A DNA stretch of 45,591 nt from SAR324 cluster bacterium (lineage in GTDB: Bacteria > SAR324 > JACQKK01): the NCBI GenBank assembly GCA_022573975.1, contig JACZSY010000004.1, positions 1 through 45,591 on the forward strand. The letters are read 5' to 3'. Shown here in pieces: positions 16,113 to 24,854 of the stretch. A program made the translations under genes and the position numbers. The stretch's first letter is position 1. Every line of letters begins with the position of its first letter. The notes beneath the pieces were generated by a model. That model saw only the letters and a program-made list of their open reading frames with translations, was not told where the DNA came from and ran no database searches.

Positions 16113-16142
16113 TTCGCCGGTAAAATTTTCGCCGGTAAAATT
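16113..16142. repeat. Perfect 15-bp tandem duplication
   Basis: TTCGCCGGTAAAATT occurs twice in direct succession (16113-16127 and 16128-16142) in the gap between proC and the hybrid kinase. It has the same 15-bp period as the coding repeats elsewhere in the window, but lies in non-coding DNA. Confidence 0.95.
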
Positions 16143-16212
16143 ATCGTGACCCGGTGGAAAGCCTGGCGCGGGGGCGGCGTTGACAGGAAGAAGGCAAGGC
16201 GGAGCATCCGGC

Positions 16213-17778
16213 ATGAATGATGGGTCAGGCAAAAGCCGGTTCAGACCACGGATCGTGATGATCGACGATGAGAAGTCGAATCTTCAGATCGTGAAGATCG
16301 TCATCATGCGGGAAAATCTGGAAAGCGATCTATCCTTGTTTGAAAACGGCGCATCCGCCCTGGAATTCATCCAAAAGAACCCGGTGGATCTTATTCTGCT
16401 CGATTTGGCCATGCCGGAAATGGACGGGTTTGAAATCATGTCCAGGTTGCAGGCCGACCCGAACACCGCGGACATCCCGGTGATCTTCCTTTCCGCCTAC
16501 CAGGAAGCCAGTTACATCCTCAAGGCCTTCGATTTGGGGGCGACCGATTTCATTGGAAAACCGATCATCTCCCCCATCCTCACCGCGCGCATCCGGCAAA
16601 TCATCAAGTCCCGGAGCCTGGAAAAAGAATTGCGGCTGAGAAACACCGAACTGGTCGACACCAACCGGCTGAAGGACGAATTGCTTTCCATCTGCTCCCA
16701 CGATTTGCGGGCGCCCCTTTCCGCCATCGAACTGATCTGCCAGTTCCTGGAAGACACCATCCATGGGCGCTCCGAAAACTCCCAGCAGGAACTGGTCAAT
16801 CGCATCGTCAGTCAGTCCAGGCTGGCCCGCAGGCTGGTGGAGAATTTGCTGGATCTCAACCGGATCGAGCAGGGAAGGCTGGTGCCCGCCTCCTCCCTGT
16901 TTTCCGTGGATGAACTGCTGGAACAATGCGTCAAGGAGGAAGACCCCAATCTGCTCAGCCGGGACCTTGAGTTTGAGCTTTCGCCGGTGGGTGGGGGCGT
17001 GCTTTGTTTCGGGGATCGGGGGATGATCGCCCAGGTGGTGCATAACCTGTTCAACAATGCCGCCAAATACGCCGAATCGAAAATCCGCTGCGAAGCGCGG
17101 CTGGTTTCACATTCGCAAGCCGAAGGCGGCAGGTTGAGGGTGGTGGTCTCCGACGACGGCAAGGGCATTCCAGCCGGACAGTCGGAAATGATCTTCCAGA
17201 AATACCTCAAATTGGAACGTCAGGGCAGCGGCAGCGGTCTGGGACTGTACATTTCCAAGCAAATGATCGATCTGCACGGCGGGGAGATTTCCGTCGCGGA
17301 AAACAATGAGCAGGGAGCGCGGTTTGTCATTGAGTTGCCCAACGCCTTCCAACCCGATCAATTGCCCGTGCTGGCCGATTACAGCCATGCGCGCATCCTG
17401 ATCGCGGGAGAATCGAAGTCCTGGGGAGAAATGGTGGAAGGGCTGTTGCTGGAGAGCGGCCTGATATACATTGAACAAGCCCGCACCCATGGAGACATCC
17501 ATTCGGCATTTGCCCCCACCGGCCCAAACCTGGTGATTGTGGATTTGGCCACCGCGGGTCTGATGGAAGGGTTTTCCACCACCTTGGAATGGGGCCGTTC
17601 GGGCGTCGATTGGATCCTGATCGGCCAGCTCCATCAATCGGAAATCCAGCGCACGATACCCGCTTCCTCCCGTTTCGCGTCGCTGAAAAAGCCCTTCAAT
17701 CCCCTGGTGTTTTTAAGGCAGGTGCAAAATTTTTTGCAGGATCATGGAACCGTTGAGGCCTCTGCGCTCGTCAAATGA
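16213..17778 (+). CDS. Hybrid histidine kinase with flanking receiver domains
   Basis: A 521-residue soluble signalling protein. Domain order: receiver (1-125; acidic pair Asp18/Asp19, phospho-acceptor Asp64 in LLDLAMP, Lys116 in GKPI); HisKA with phospho-acceptor His163 (SICSHDLRAPL); GHKL ATPase with N-box HNLFNNAAKYAE, G1 DDGKGIP and G2 GSGSGLGLYIS; and a C-terminal receiver-like fold (about 395-515) with Asp in VIVDLA and Lys in SLKKPF but no acidic pair (AGES instead). It has no transmembrane segment or sensor domain, so its input is probably phosphorylation of the N-terminal receiver by another kinase. ATG 16213 follows GGAG (16201-16204). The OmpR-type regulator 168 bases downstream is the likely partner. 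Confidence 0.9.
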   Translation: MNDGSGKSRFRPRIVMIDDEKSNLQIVKIVIMRENLESDLSLFENGASALEFIQKNPVDLILLDLAMPEMDGFEIMSRLQADPNTADIPVIFLSAYQEASYILKAFDLGATDFIGKPIISPILTARIRQIIKSRSLEKELRLRNTELVDTNRLKDELLSICSHDLRAPLSAIELICQFLEDTIHGRSENSQQELVNRIVSQSRLARRLVENLLDLNRIEQGRLVPASSLFSVDELLEQCVKEEDPNLLSRDLEFELSPVGGGVLCFGDRGMIAQVVHNLFNNAAKYAESKIRCEARLVSHSQAEGGRLRVVVSDDGKGIPAGQSEMIFQKYLKLERQGSGSGLGLYISKQMIDLHGGEISVAENNEQGARFVIELPNAFQPDQLPVLADYSHARILIAGESKSWGEMVEGLLLESGLIYIEQARTHGDIHSAFAPTGPNLVIVDLATAGLMEGFSTTLEWGRSGVDWILIGQLHQSEIQRTIPASSRFASLKKPFNPLVFLRQVQNFLQDHGTVEASALVK

Positions 17779-17946
17779 TTCAGGGATTCGATCATAGCGC
17801 CTTTCAATCCCGCAACCCCAGGAAAATGCCCCTGTCGCCAATGGCGGAACAGCGCGGGGAAAGCCGGAAATTTCAAACTTAAAATTTTCAAACATAAAAT
17901 AACGTCTCCCAGCGTGGTGGATTTAAACCTCAGGAAAGGGTTGTCG

Positions 17947-18615
17947 ATGAAACATTTATTGATCGTGGATGATGAAAAGGAAAACCGGGATGCCTTGACC
18001 GACATCTTTTCCTCCGAATTTGAAATTGAAACCGCCAAGGACGGTGTTGAGGCCCTTGAGAAAGCGGAAGCCCTGACCCCCGATCTGATCATTTTGGATA
18101 TCCTCATGCCCCGCATGGATGGCTTCCAGACCTGCCTCAAACTGCGGCAAAACGAAAAAACGCGGCGGGTGCCCATAATTTTCCTCACCTCCAAGCAGGA
18201 ACCGGAAACCGAATCTTTCGGGCTGGAACTGGGCGCCGACGATTTCGTGGTCAAACCATTCAACAAGGAAGTGCTGAAAACCCGGGTCAAAAAACGTTTG
18301 AGCGGCGTTTCCCGGGAATCCGTCGGGGAGATCACCGAAATGGGGGAATTCGCCATTCACTGGGAGCGGCATGAGGCCATTCATGGCGAAGAACATATTC
18401 CGCTGACCACCAAGGAAATTGGCCTGTTGAAGCTGTTCGTCGAGAACGAGGGCAAGTTGTTGAGCCGTTCGGCGATTTTGGAGCGGGTGTGGGCCGATAC
18501 CTATATCACCGACCGAACCATCGACTCTCATGTCAAGGAGTTGCGGAAAAAATTGCCTCCGTTGACAAAATTCCTGAAAACGATTTATGGGAGCGGATAC
18601 CGGCTGGATCTTTAG
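17947..18615 (+). CDS. OmpR/PhoB-family response regulator
   Basis: A 222-residue DNA-binding regulator. The receiver domain has Asp8/Asp9, phospho-acceptor Asp51 (ILDILMP) and Lys103 (VKPFN). The C-terminal winged helix shows the PhoB/OmpR pattern: LTTKEIGLLKLF, the recognition-helix region ITDRTIDSHVKELRKKL, and the terminal wing TIYGSGYRLDL. ATG 17947 is preceded by AGGAAAGGG. It follows the hybrid kinase on the same strand and probably receives phosphate from it; target genes cannot be told from the sequence. Confidence 0.93.
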   Translation: MKHLLIVDDEKENRDALTDIFSSEFEIETAKDGVEALEKAEALTPDLIILDILMPRMDGFQTCLKLRQNEKTRRVPIIFLTSKQEPETESFGLELGADDFVVKPFNKEVLKTRVKKRLSGVSRESVGEITEMGEFAIHWERHEAIHGEEHIPLTTKEIGLLKLFVENEGKLLSRSAILERVWADTYITDRTIDSHVKELRKKLPPLTKFLKTIYGSGYRLDL

Positions 18616-18914
18616 GGCCGGGGAGTTGGCGGGCTGAAAACCCGGGGAGCGGGGATGATGGAAAAGCGCACGATTCCAGATCGATTGATCACCCCCGGTC
18701 TCTCGCCCAGGGAGCGATGGCGGGGCATTTTCCGAAAGGGGATGGTTCCAGCAGGGGAAAAAATGGAACGTACGGGAAAGGAAATCGAGGGCGGGGAGAT
18801 GCGGGCGGAACTTTTTCGCCGGCCAGGGCGAAGACCGGCGTCCGGTGGGTTCAGGACGGGGCTGGAAGTCAAAATCCTTTTATCCATTGGCGCCATCTCC
18901 AATTTCCACTGGCC
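18616..18914. other. Convergent gap between regulator and rpsU
   Basis: I see no supported gene. A weak stem, CCGGC (18600-18604) with GCCGG (18617-18621), brackets the regulator's stop codon. For rpsU, read leftward, only a weak ATTGG/CCAAT stem is visible and no convincing terminator. Confidence 0.4.
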
Positions 18915-19121
18915 TCAGCGCTCCATCCGCTCCCGTTCCCGCCGGGCTTCCTTTTTGCGGATTTTTTCCGCCTGCGCTCTTTTCAGCCGTTTGGCCAAGG
19001 AGGGTTTGATGTTGAATTTACGGCGGCTCAATTCCTTGAAAAGTCCCTCTTTGATCAGTTTTCGTTTTAATTCCCGCATGGCGCGGTCCACCTGATCGTT
19101 GGATACTTTTACCTCGATCAT
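18915..19121 (-). CDS. rpsU: 30S ribosomal protein S21
   Basis: A 68-residue, strongly basic protein. The N-terminal MIEVKVSNDQVDRAMRELKR and the RRKFNIKPS core are typical of S21, which helps the 30S subunit in translation initiation. The C-terminal tail is rich in Arg, Lys and Glu, as usual. The start at 19121 has AGGAGT on the minus strand (complement of 19131-19136) at nine-base spacing. An upstream in-frame extension to 19268 does not resemble S21. It is transcribed divergently from the PpiD-like gene. Confidence 0.95.
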   Translation of the reverse strand: MIEVKVSNDQVDRAMRELKRKLIKEGLFKELSRRKFNIKPSLAKRLKRAQAEKIRKKEARRERERMER

Positions 19122-19276
19122 TCTCCGGCAACTCCTTTCCCCGCCATTTCTTGATGGGCGGCCTGTCAATATAATTTCAATTTCCGCTGCAAGGGTCCGG
19201 CATGGAACTCCCGCAACGGTTTCGGGTTTTTTGTGGCGCTCTACTTTTCCATGGCACACTGCCACCAAACTCGTTA

Positions 19277-19299
19277 AATTATCACCTGGAAAGATAATT
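19277..19299. promoter_or_regulatory. Inverted repeat, possible operator
   Basis: AATTATC (19277-19283) and GATAATT (19293-19299) form a perfect dyad with a nine-base centre, located 37 bases before the -35 box of the PpiD-like gene. It has the shape of a dimeric regulator site; the regulator is unknown. Confidence 0.4.
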
Positions 19300-19335
19300 C
19301 ACAACTCGCCAAGGAAGAAGAACGGCGGAATTCAT

Positions 19336-19365
19336 TTGACCGTGGAAAACGGAACACATTATCAT
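19336..19365 (+). promoter_or_regulatory. Promoter for the PpiD-like gene
   Basis: TTGACC (19336-19341), an 18-base spacer and TATCAT (19360-19365) make a near-consensus sigma-70 promoter. Transcription would start near 19372, leaving a leader of about 140 bases. Confidence 0.55.
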
Positions 19366-19510
19366 GATCGGATAACAGCCGGCCCGGGGGGAAAGGCGAT
19401 GATGCAATCCCAACCCTGTCCCTTCGGATTGCACGGCTGGGAACCGCATAGGCCAAACACGCCTTCGGCGGGCCAACGGAGCAACCTGCACACAAAAGGG
19501 ATATTGACCG

Positions 19511-21553
19511 ATGTTGACACAGTTACGAAATAGCGCCAAGTCATGGATCATCAAATTGTTGTTGGGACTGATCATGGTCACCTTCGTGATCTCCTTCGGC
19601 GTGGGTTCCATCAACAATCCCAAGGAAGTGCTGGTGGAAGTGGATTCCCATGAAATCCTGGTTTCCCAGTTTCAACGCGAATACCGCGATGCGGAAAATC
19701 GGCTGGGCAGGCTGTATCGAATCAACGCGGATCAGATCCCGGCCCTGGCCCGTCAACTCAACCTGCGCCGCCAGGTGATGGACCGGATGGTGGACCGCTA
19801 TCTGATTCTCAAAGCGGCCAGGAAAGAAGGCTGGAGAGTCAGCGACCAGGAGGTGGAGACAACCATCAGGAAGGACAAATCCTTCCACATCGAAAACCGT
19901 TTTGATTACGCCCAATACACCCAAATATTGGCCCAGGGAAATTATACTCCGGATCAGTATGAGGAACTCTTGAAAAACGATCTGCTGGAGCAAAAACGCC
20001 TGCGGAATCTTGTCGCGGGGATCGTGTTGGGCGACAAGGAAGTCCACCAACGCTATCGGTTGGAAAACCAACGGGTCGAGGTGGATTATTTCCGTGTAAA
20101 TCCGGAAAAATTCCAACCGCCCGGAGAGATCGGGGATGTGGAAATAAAAGCCTATCATAAAAAAAACCCGAAACTTTTCACCGAAAAACCCCGCTTCAGG
20201 GTTCGATTTTTTGTGTTGGGCCTGTCCCATTTGGAAAAAGGCCTGAAGGTGCGCAAACGAGCCGTCACGCGGTATTTCGAGCGAAACAAAGACACCGAAT
20301 TCTCCACCCCGAAGCAAGTGAGAATTAGTCAAATTATGATGCGCATGACCAAGGGGGGCGATCAAAACACCAGTAAAGATGGCGCCCCCAAAGACGATGC
20401 CGCCAAGGACGGTGCCGCCAAGGACGATGCCGCCAAGGACGATGCCGGCAACATCAAGGAAAAGGCTCGGGAGGAGGCGATTCGCGCCAAGATGGATAAA
20501 GTGCTGGCCAGGGCCCGCGCGGGTGAGGATTTCGCCGGGCTGGCCAGGAAATTCTCCGAGGATTTGACGGGAAAGAAGGGCGGCGATTTGGGCTTTTTCA
20601 ATAAAGACGACATGCTGCCCTGGTTTTCGGAGGTGGCATTTTCCCTTGCCAAAAATGGCATCAGCAACGTGGTTCAAAGTCCTTCGGGCCTGCACATCCT
20701 GAAAGTGACCGATGTCAAACCGGGAAAAAAACAAACCCTGGCGGAGGTGCGGGGAAAAATAGAGGATTTTATTCGCGCCAAACGGGCCGAAAACAAGCTT
20801 AAGTTGGAAGTGGAGCGAACGCCGTCTAAAATCCAGACCGAGGGTTTCGACAAGGTTGCCGCATCCTTGCAGTTGCAGCCGGCCGACTCTGAAGAGTTCG
20901 GCCCCGGGGGGGTGGTGAAGGGCCTGGGCTCCATCAACCGTCTCTACAATCAGATTCGCAAGGCCCGCAAGGGGGATACCGGCGTTTTACGCCGCAATCC
21001 TGTGCTGGGGCATGTGTTTTATGAAGTGACGGAAAAAAAGAACGCCTATGTAAAACCTTTGAAGACCGTTCGCTCGCAGGTGGCCGAAATCCTGCGGAAA
21101 AAAGGCCGCAGAAAAGCCGCCCTGTCCATGGCGAAATCCACGGTGAAATCGATGAAGAACGCGGCGGCCTTCAGCGCTTTTGCCGGAAAACATAGCTTCC
21201 CGATAAAAACCGTGTCCTTCACGGTGGTGGACAACTCCATCGCCGGTTTGGGGGTCAATCCGGATTTCCTGCGCTCGGCTTTCAAGCTGACGGCGGAAAA
21301 ACCCTTCGCGTTGAATATCAAGGATGAACAGGCCTATTTGATGCGTTTCAAGCGGCGTTTTTTCCAGCGCCCGAAGCGGGAGGCGGAAATCAAAAAGCGA
21401 ATCCGCCGGCAATTGGAAGACACTTACCGGCAATACGTGATTGATACCGAGACCAAGCGGCTGCGCTCCAAGGCGAAGATCGATTTGCTGATCCCCGAAC
21501 TGGTGGAAATCAATCCGCTGCCTCCCTTGGCCAATTCGCGCCGGCGCAATTAA
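19511..21553 (+). CDS. ppiD: PpiD/SurA-type peptidyl-prolyl isomerase
   Basis: A 680-residue inner-membrane-anchored periplasmic chaperone. The N-terminus (LRNSAKSWIIKLLLGLIMVTFVISFGVG) is the single signal-anchor typical of PpiD. A SurA_N-like helical chaperone region follows (residues about 35-230). A parvulin PPIase domain occupies about 270-410 (RISQIMMRM, EDFAGLARKFSED, KKGGDLGFF, SPSGLHILKVTDV), with a second helical region after it. Between the first parvulin strand and its helix lies a KDxAx pentapeptide repeat (residues 289-313). PpiD is known to help proteins emerging from the Sec translocon. It is driven by its own promoter and may be co-transcribed with the ICMT-type gene 50 bases downstream. 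Confidence 0.85.
   Translation: MLTQLRNSAKSWIIKLLLGLIMVTFVISFGVGSINNPKEVLVEVDSHEILVSQFQREYRDAENRLGRLYRINADQIPALARQLNLRRQVMDRMVDRYLILKAARKEGWRVSDQEVETTIRKDKSFHIENRFDYAQYTQILAQGNYTPDQYEELLKNDLLEQKRLRNLVAGIVLGDKEVHQRYRLENQRVEVDYFRVNPEKFQPPGEIGDVEIKAYHKKNPKLFTEKPRFRVRFFVLGLSHLEKGLKVRKRAVTRYFERNKDTEFSTPKQVRISQIMMRMTKGGDQNTSKDGAPKDDAAKDGAAKDDAAKDDAGNIKEKAREEAIRAKMDKVLARARAGEDFAGLARKFSEDLTGKKGGDLGFFNKDDMLPWFSEVAFSLAKNGISNVVQSPSGLHILKVTDVKPGKKQTLAEVRGKIEDFIRAKRAENKLKLEVERTPSKIQTEGFDKVAASLQLQPADSEEFGPGGVVKGLGSINRLYNQIRKARKGDTGVLRRNPVLGHVFYEVTEKKNAYVKPLKTVRSQVAEILRKKGRRKAALSMAKSTVKSMKNAAAFSAFAGKHSFPIKTVSFTVVDNSIAGLGVNPDFLRSAFKLTAEKPFALNIKDEQAYLMRFKRRFFQRPKREAEIKKRIRRQLEDTYRQYVIDTETKRLRSKAKIDLLIPELVEINPLPPLANSRRRN
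20375..20449 (+). repeat. 5 x 15-bp in-frame repeat in ppiD
   Basis: Five 15-bp units encode KDGAP, KDDAA, KDGAA, KDDAA, KDDAG. They form a charged loop inserted within the parvulin domain, between its first strand and first helix. Confidence 0.9.
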
Positions 21554-21603
21554 AACGCTGCCTCTCTCTTCCGTTTATTTCCCACCCCGTTTCCTGAAAT
21601 CCG

Positions 21604-22179
21604 ATGACCGTTGGGTATGTGATCCAGGTAATGCCGACCCTGGCCGTGGCCTGCATGCGCCTGGGCGAACTGGTGCTTTCCCACCATTGGCTGGCCCGCT
21701 CCAGGCACGATGGCCGCGCAGAGGTTCTCCCCGAGCCGATCTATCTTTTCATGGTGGCCCTGCACGGGCTCTGGCTTGCCGGCTGCCTGGCCGAACCGTT
21801 GGTTCTGGAGCGCCCGGTGAGCGCTTGGCTGTTCTGGCCGATGGGGGCGATGTGGCTGATGGCGATCGGGCTGAAGCTTTGGATGTTCGCCGCCATGGGC
21901 CGCCTTTGGAATGTGCGGATCGTGCGCCGCACTCCTCAGCCGGTGGTCACCGGCGGCCCCTACCGGTTCATACGGCATCCCAACTACCTGGCCGTGATCG
22001 TCGAAATCGCCGTCATTCCGTTGATGACCGGGGCCTGGTGGACCGCCCTGGCCGGCAGCGCCGCCAATGGAATCGTCCTCATCTCCCGCATTCGCCGCGA
22101 GGAAGCCCTTTTGTTCGGAAATCCTGCCTATCGCGCGGCATTCTCCACTAAAAAACGCTTCATTCCAGGGGTATTCTGA
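21604..22179 (+). CDS. Isoprenylcysteine carboxyl methyltransferase-family membrane protein
   Basis: A 191-residue polytopic membrane protein. The C-terminal half holds the family core: GGPYRFIRHPNYLAVIVEI, then a hydrophobic hairpin and RIRREEALLFGNPAYRAAF. This RHPNY...EE arrangement binds S-adenosylmethionine in ICMT/PEMT-type enzymes. The bacterial substrate is unknown; related proteins methylate phospholipids, isoprenoid or polyketide acceptors. No classical ribosome binding site precedes ATG 21604, so it may rely on coupling to the upstream ppiD. Confidence 0.85.
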   Translation: MTVGYVIQVMPTLAVACMRLGELVLSHHWLARSRHDGRAEVLPEPIYLFMVALHGLWLAGCLAEPLVLERPVSAWLFWPMGAMWLMAIGLKLWMFAAMGRLWNVRIVRRTPQPVVTGGPYRFIRHPNYLAVIVEIAVIPLMTGAWWTALAGSAANGIVLISRIRREEALLFGNPAYRAAFSTKKRFIPGVF

Positions 22180-22380
22180 AAGTGCGGGCAGAGCGAGGCC
22201 CCCGGGTGCGGTCATGTTTTGCTTGGCACCAAGGGTCAAAATGCAGTATGGGTTAACCTTGGAAAATTTCCCATAAGCATCTCTATACATATTTTTCGGG
22301 CACCGTATTCCACAAGTTATTTAAAAGCCCCATGATGGGTCCCGGGATGCCGGGCATCCTCACCAGCGCCGAGTGTTCAC

Positions 22381-24705
22381 ATGTTTAAAAACCTGCTGAA
22401 GCTGTCAGGGTTCAAGATTTCCCTCTTGATCTCGTTTGGGATGGTCATTTTTTTCATGTACAACACCTTCGTGGGGCAACAGAGTTTCCTCAGCCTGCTG
22501 GACAAAAAAGTGGTGGATTTCATCGTCAATTACCGGGGACCGATTATCCCCAAGGATCAAAGAGGGGAGACCGTGGTCATCGCGGTCATCGACACCCTCT
22601 CGGTGGATGAATTGGGGAGATGGCCCTGGCCCCGGAACATCATCGCCGACCTTATCGACAAGCTCAATAATTATTACGAGGCGCGGGTGATCGCACTGGA
22701 TATCGTGTTTTCCGAACCGATGCACAACACCTTGGGAATCGCCACCGACAGGTTCAAAAAAAGATTCGAGGAACTTGGATTCGCCAACAATTCCCGTGGA
22801 AAACAATTCATCCAATTACTGGAAAACACCAAACGGGAGCTGGACGGGGATGCGAAACTGGCCCGCACCCTCTCCAAAACAGACAATGTCGTGCTGGGTT
22901 ATCTTTTCTTCAACGACCCAGATAAACTTAAACATTTGACGCCAGAGAATATCCGGGATTCGGCCAGCCGCATCGAGGGCTCCCATGTCACCGCCATTTA
23001 TAAGCCAGGGGGCGTGGAGCTGGCCGAAAATACCGTTCCGGTCGGATTGGTTCCAGAATCCAACATAGCCAAGTTTACCCAGAACAGAAAAAATTTATCC
23101 GGCCATTTCAACATGCAACCCGATCTCGAGGATGGCATGGTGCGCCGGGTTCACATGTTGATGAAATATGGGGAACTCCTCTTTCCCTCCCTGGTGCTCC
23201 AGATTTTGCGGAAGAATTTCGACGCGGACATCGTGGTGAACCTGGACACCAATGGGTTCGTGGAAACCATCGAAGTGGGCGGGGGAATCATCAATCCCAT
23301 CGAAACGGATCAGGAAGGGGCGGTGCTCATCAATTACATGGGCCCGGCGGGCACTTTTCCCCATTATTCCATCAGCAAGATATTGCGGGGGGAAATCCCC
23401 AAGGAAAAGCTGGAAGACCGGATCGTTCTGGTGGGGCCCACCGAGCCGGGAATTTTCGACCTGAGAACCACGCCGGTGGGGGTGGCTTTTCCCGGGGTGG
23501 AGGTGCACGCCAACGTTTTGAAGAACATTTTATCCGGCGAATCCGGCCTGTATTTCCGGCTGGATTTCATGAACGATTTATATTCCATATTGTTGATTCT
23601 GTTGTTCGGCCTTGTGGTGGGATTCACCCTGCCCAACCTGAAACCCATCTACGGTTTCCTTTTCGCGGTGGGCTTGCTGGCGGTGTTCAGCGTCACCCAC
23701 GTGTTCATGGTGATCGAGATGCTCACCTGGACTTCTTTCATCTATCCCTCCCTCACCCTTCTGCTGACCTGGATGGCGGTGACCCTGTTCCAGTTCCTGG
23801 TCTCGGACAAGGACAAGCGATTTATCAAGGGCGCCTTCCAGCAATATCTCTCCCCGGATGTGATCGCCCAGTTGATGGACAATCCCAAACAACTCCAACT
23901 GGGTGGGGAAAAACGGGTGATGACGGCATTTTTCTCCGACGTGCAGGGATTCTCCACCATCTCGGAACAACTGGATCCCACCGAACTGGTGCAACTGCTC
24001 AACATTTACCTGACCCGCATGACCGACCTCATCACCGATGTGGACGGCACCATCGATAAATACGAAGGGGACGCCATCATCGCGTTTTTCGGGGCGCCCA
24101 CGTTCTATGAAGACCACGCCATCCGCGCCTGCCAGGTCACCCTGAGGATGCAGGTGGCGCTGGAGGAAATGCGGCAGACCTGGAAGGAAGAGGGCGTGGA
24201 CGAGAGCCTGTGGCTCTACCAGCGCATCGGGCTCAACACCGGGGACATGGTGGTCGGCAACATGGGGTCGGCAAAACGTTTCGACTACACCATGATGGGA
24301 AACGCGGTGAACCTGGCCGCCCGGCTGGAAGGGGCCAACAAGAACTATGGCACCTTCGATTGCATCAGCGAATACACCTATGAACCGGCCAAGGAGGCCA
24401 TCGAGGTGCGCGAACTGGACCTGATCCGCGTGATGGGGATCAAAACCCCGGTGCGCATCTATGAGTTGGTGGCCGAAAAAGGCCAACTGTCCGAAGAGAA
24501 AACCAAGGCCTTCAAATATTTCGCCAAGGGGCTGGAACTGTACCGCGACCAGCAATGGGACGAGTCGGCCAAGTATTTCAATGCGGTCAACAAGTTCATT
24601 CCGAACGATCCGCCCTCCAGCAAGTACATCCAACGCTGCAAGGATATGAAAGCCAATCCTCCAGCGACGGACTGGGATGGCGTGTTCGAGGCCACCAGCA
24701 AGTAG
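22381..24705 (+). CDS. CHASE2-domain adenylate cyclase
   Basis: A 774-residue membrane-bound class III cyclase that makes cAMP. Domain order: TM helix (about 12-30); extracytoplasmic CHASE2 sensor (about 35-390, ending with the typical GVAFPGVEVHANVLKNIL); three TM helices (about 400-475); cyclase domain (about 510-690); and a short TPR-like tail (KAFKYFAKGLELYRDQQWDES). Catalytic features are intact: metal Asp in FFSDVQGFS, second metal Asp and adenine-selecting Lys in DKYEGDAIIAFFG, Asp in RFDYTMMG, and transition-state Asn/Arg in NAVNLAARLEG. The Lys/Asp pair argues for ATP rather than GTP. The CHASE2 ligand is unknown. It stands alone on the plus strand, and no cAMP receptor (CRP) gene is in the window. 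Confidence 0.93.
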   Translation: MFKNLLKLSGFKISLLISFGMVIFFMYNTFVGQQSFLSLLDKKVVDFIVNYRGPIIPKDQRGETVVIAVIDTLSVDELGRWPWPRNIIADLIDKLNNYYEARVIALDIVFSEPMHNTLGIATDRFKKRFEELGFANNSRGKQFIQLLENTKRELDGDAKLARTLSKTDNVVLGYLFFNDPDKLKHLTPENIRDSASRIEGSHVTAIYKPGGVELAENTVPVGLVPESNIAKFTQNRKNLSGHFNMQPDLEDGMVRRVHMLMKYGELLFPSLVLQILRKNFDADIVVNLDTNGFVETIEVGGGIINPIETDQEGAVLINYMGPAGTFPHYSISKILRGEIPKEKLEDRIVLVGPTEPGIFDLRTTPVGVAFPGVEVHANVLKNILSGESGLYFRLDFMNDLYSILLILLFGLVVGFTLPNLKPIYGFLFAVGLLAVFSVTHVFMVIEMLTWTSFIYPSLTLLLTWMAVTLFQFLVSDKDKRFIKGAFQQYLSPDVIAQLMDNPKQLQLGGEKRVMTAFFSDVQGFSTISEQLDPTELVQLLNIYLTRMTDLITDVDGTIDKYEGDAIIAFFGAPTFYEDHAIRACQVTLRMQVALEEMRQTWKEEGVDESLWLYQRIGLNTGDMVVGNMGSAKRFDYTMMGNAVNLAARLEGANKNYGTFDCISEYTYEPAKEAIEVRELDLIRVMGIKTPVRIYELVAEKGQLSEEKTKAFKYFAKGLELYRDQQWDESAKYFNAVNKFIPNDPPSSKYIQRCKDMKANPPATDWDGVFEATSK

Positions 24706-24854
24706 GCCCGATCCCGATATCCCTCGCTTGGGGCGCGGCGGTTCAGAAGGCGCGATTGTGCGGATTGCCCAGCGGTTCAGCGTGGGGGATCGCCATGGGC
24801 ACACCGGCCCTCCCATCTCATTTTTCCACCGCAATCCAGGCGCGGAAGACGCCA

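Larger units (their letters stand above)
19122..19510. other. Divergent promoter region rpsU/PpiD-like gene
   Basis: The region is A/T-richer than its surroundings. It holds a 7-bp inverted repeat at 19277-19299 and a good plus-strand promoter at 19336-19365. No gene is apparent. Confidence 0.55.

Noticed and set aside
18655-19095. 146-codon plus-strand frame overlapping rpsU
   Set aside because: It runs antisense through rpsU, which is unmistakable S21, and has no recognisable domain.
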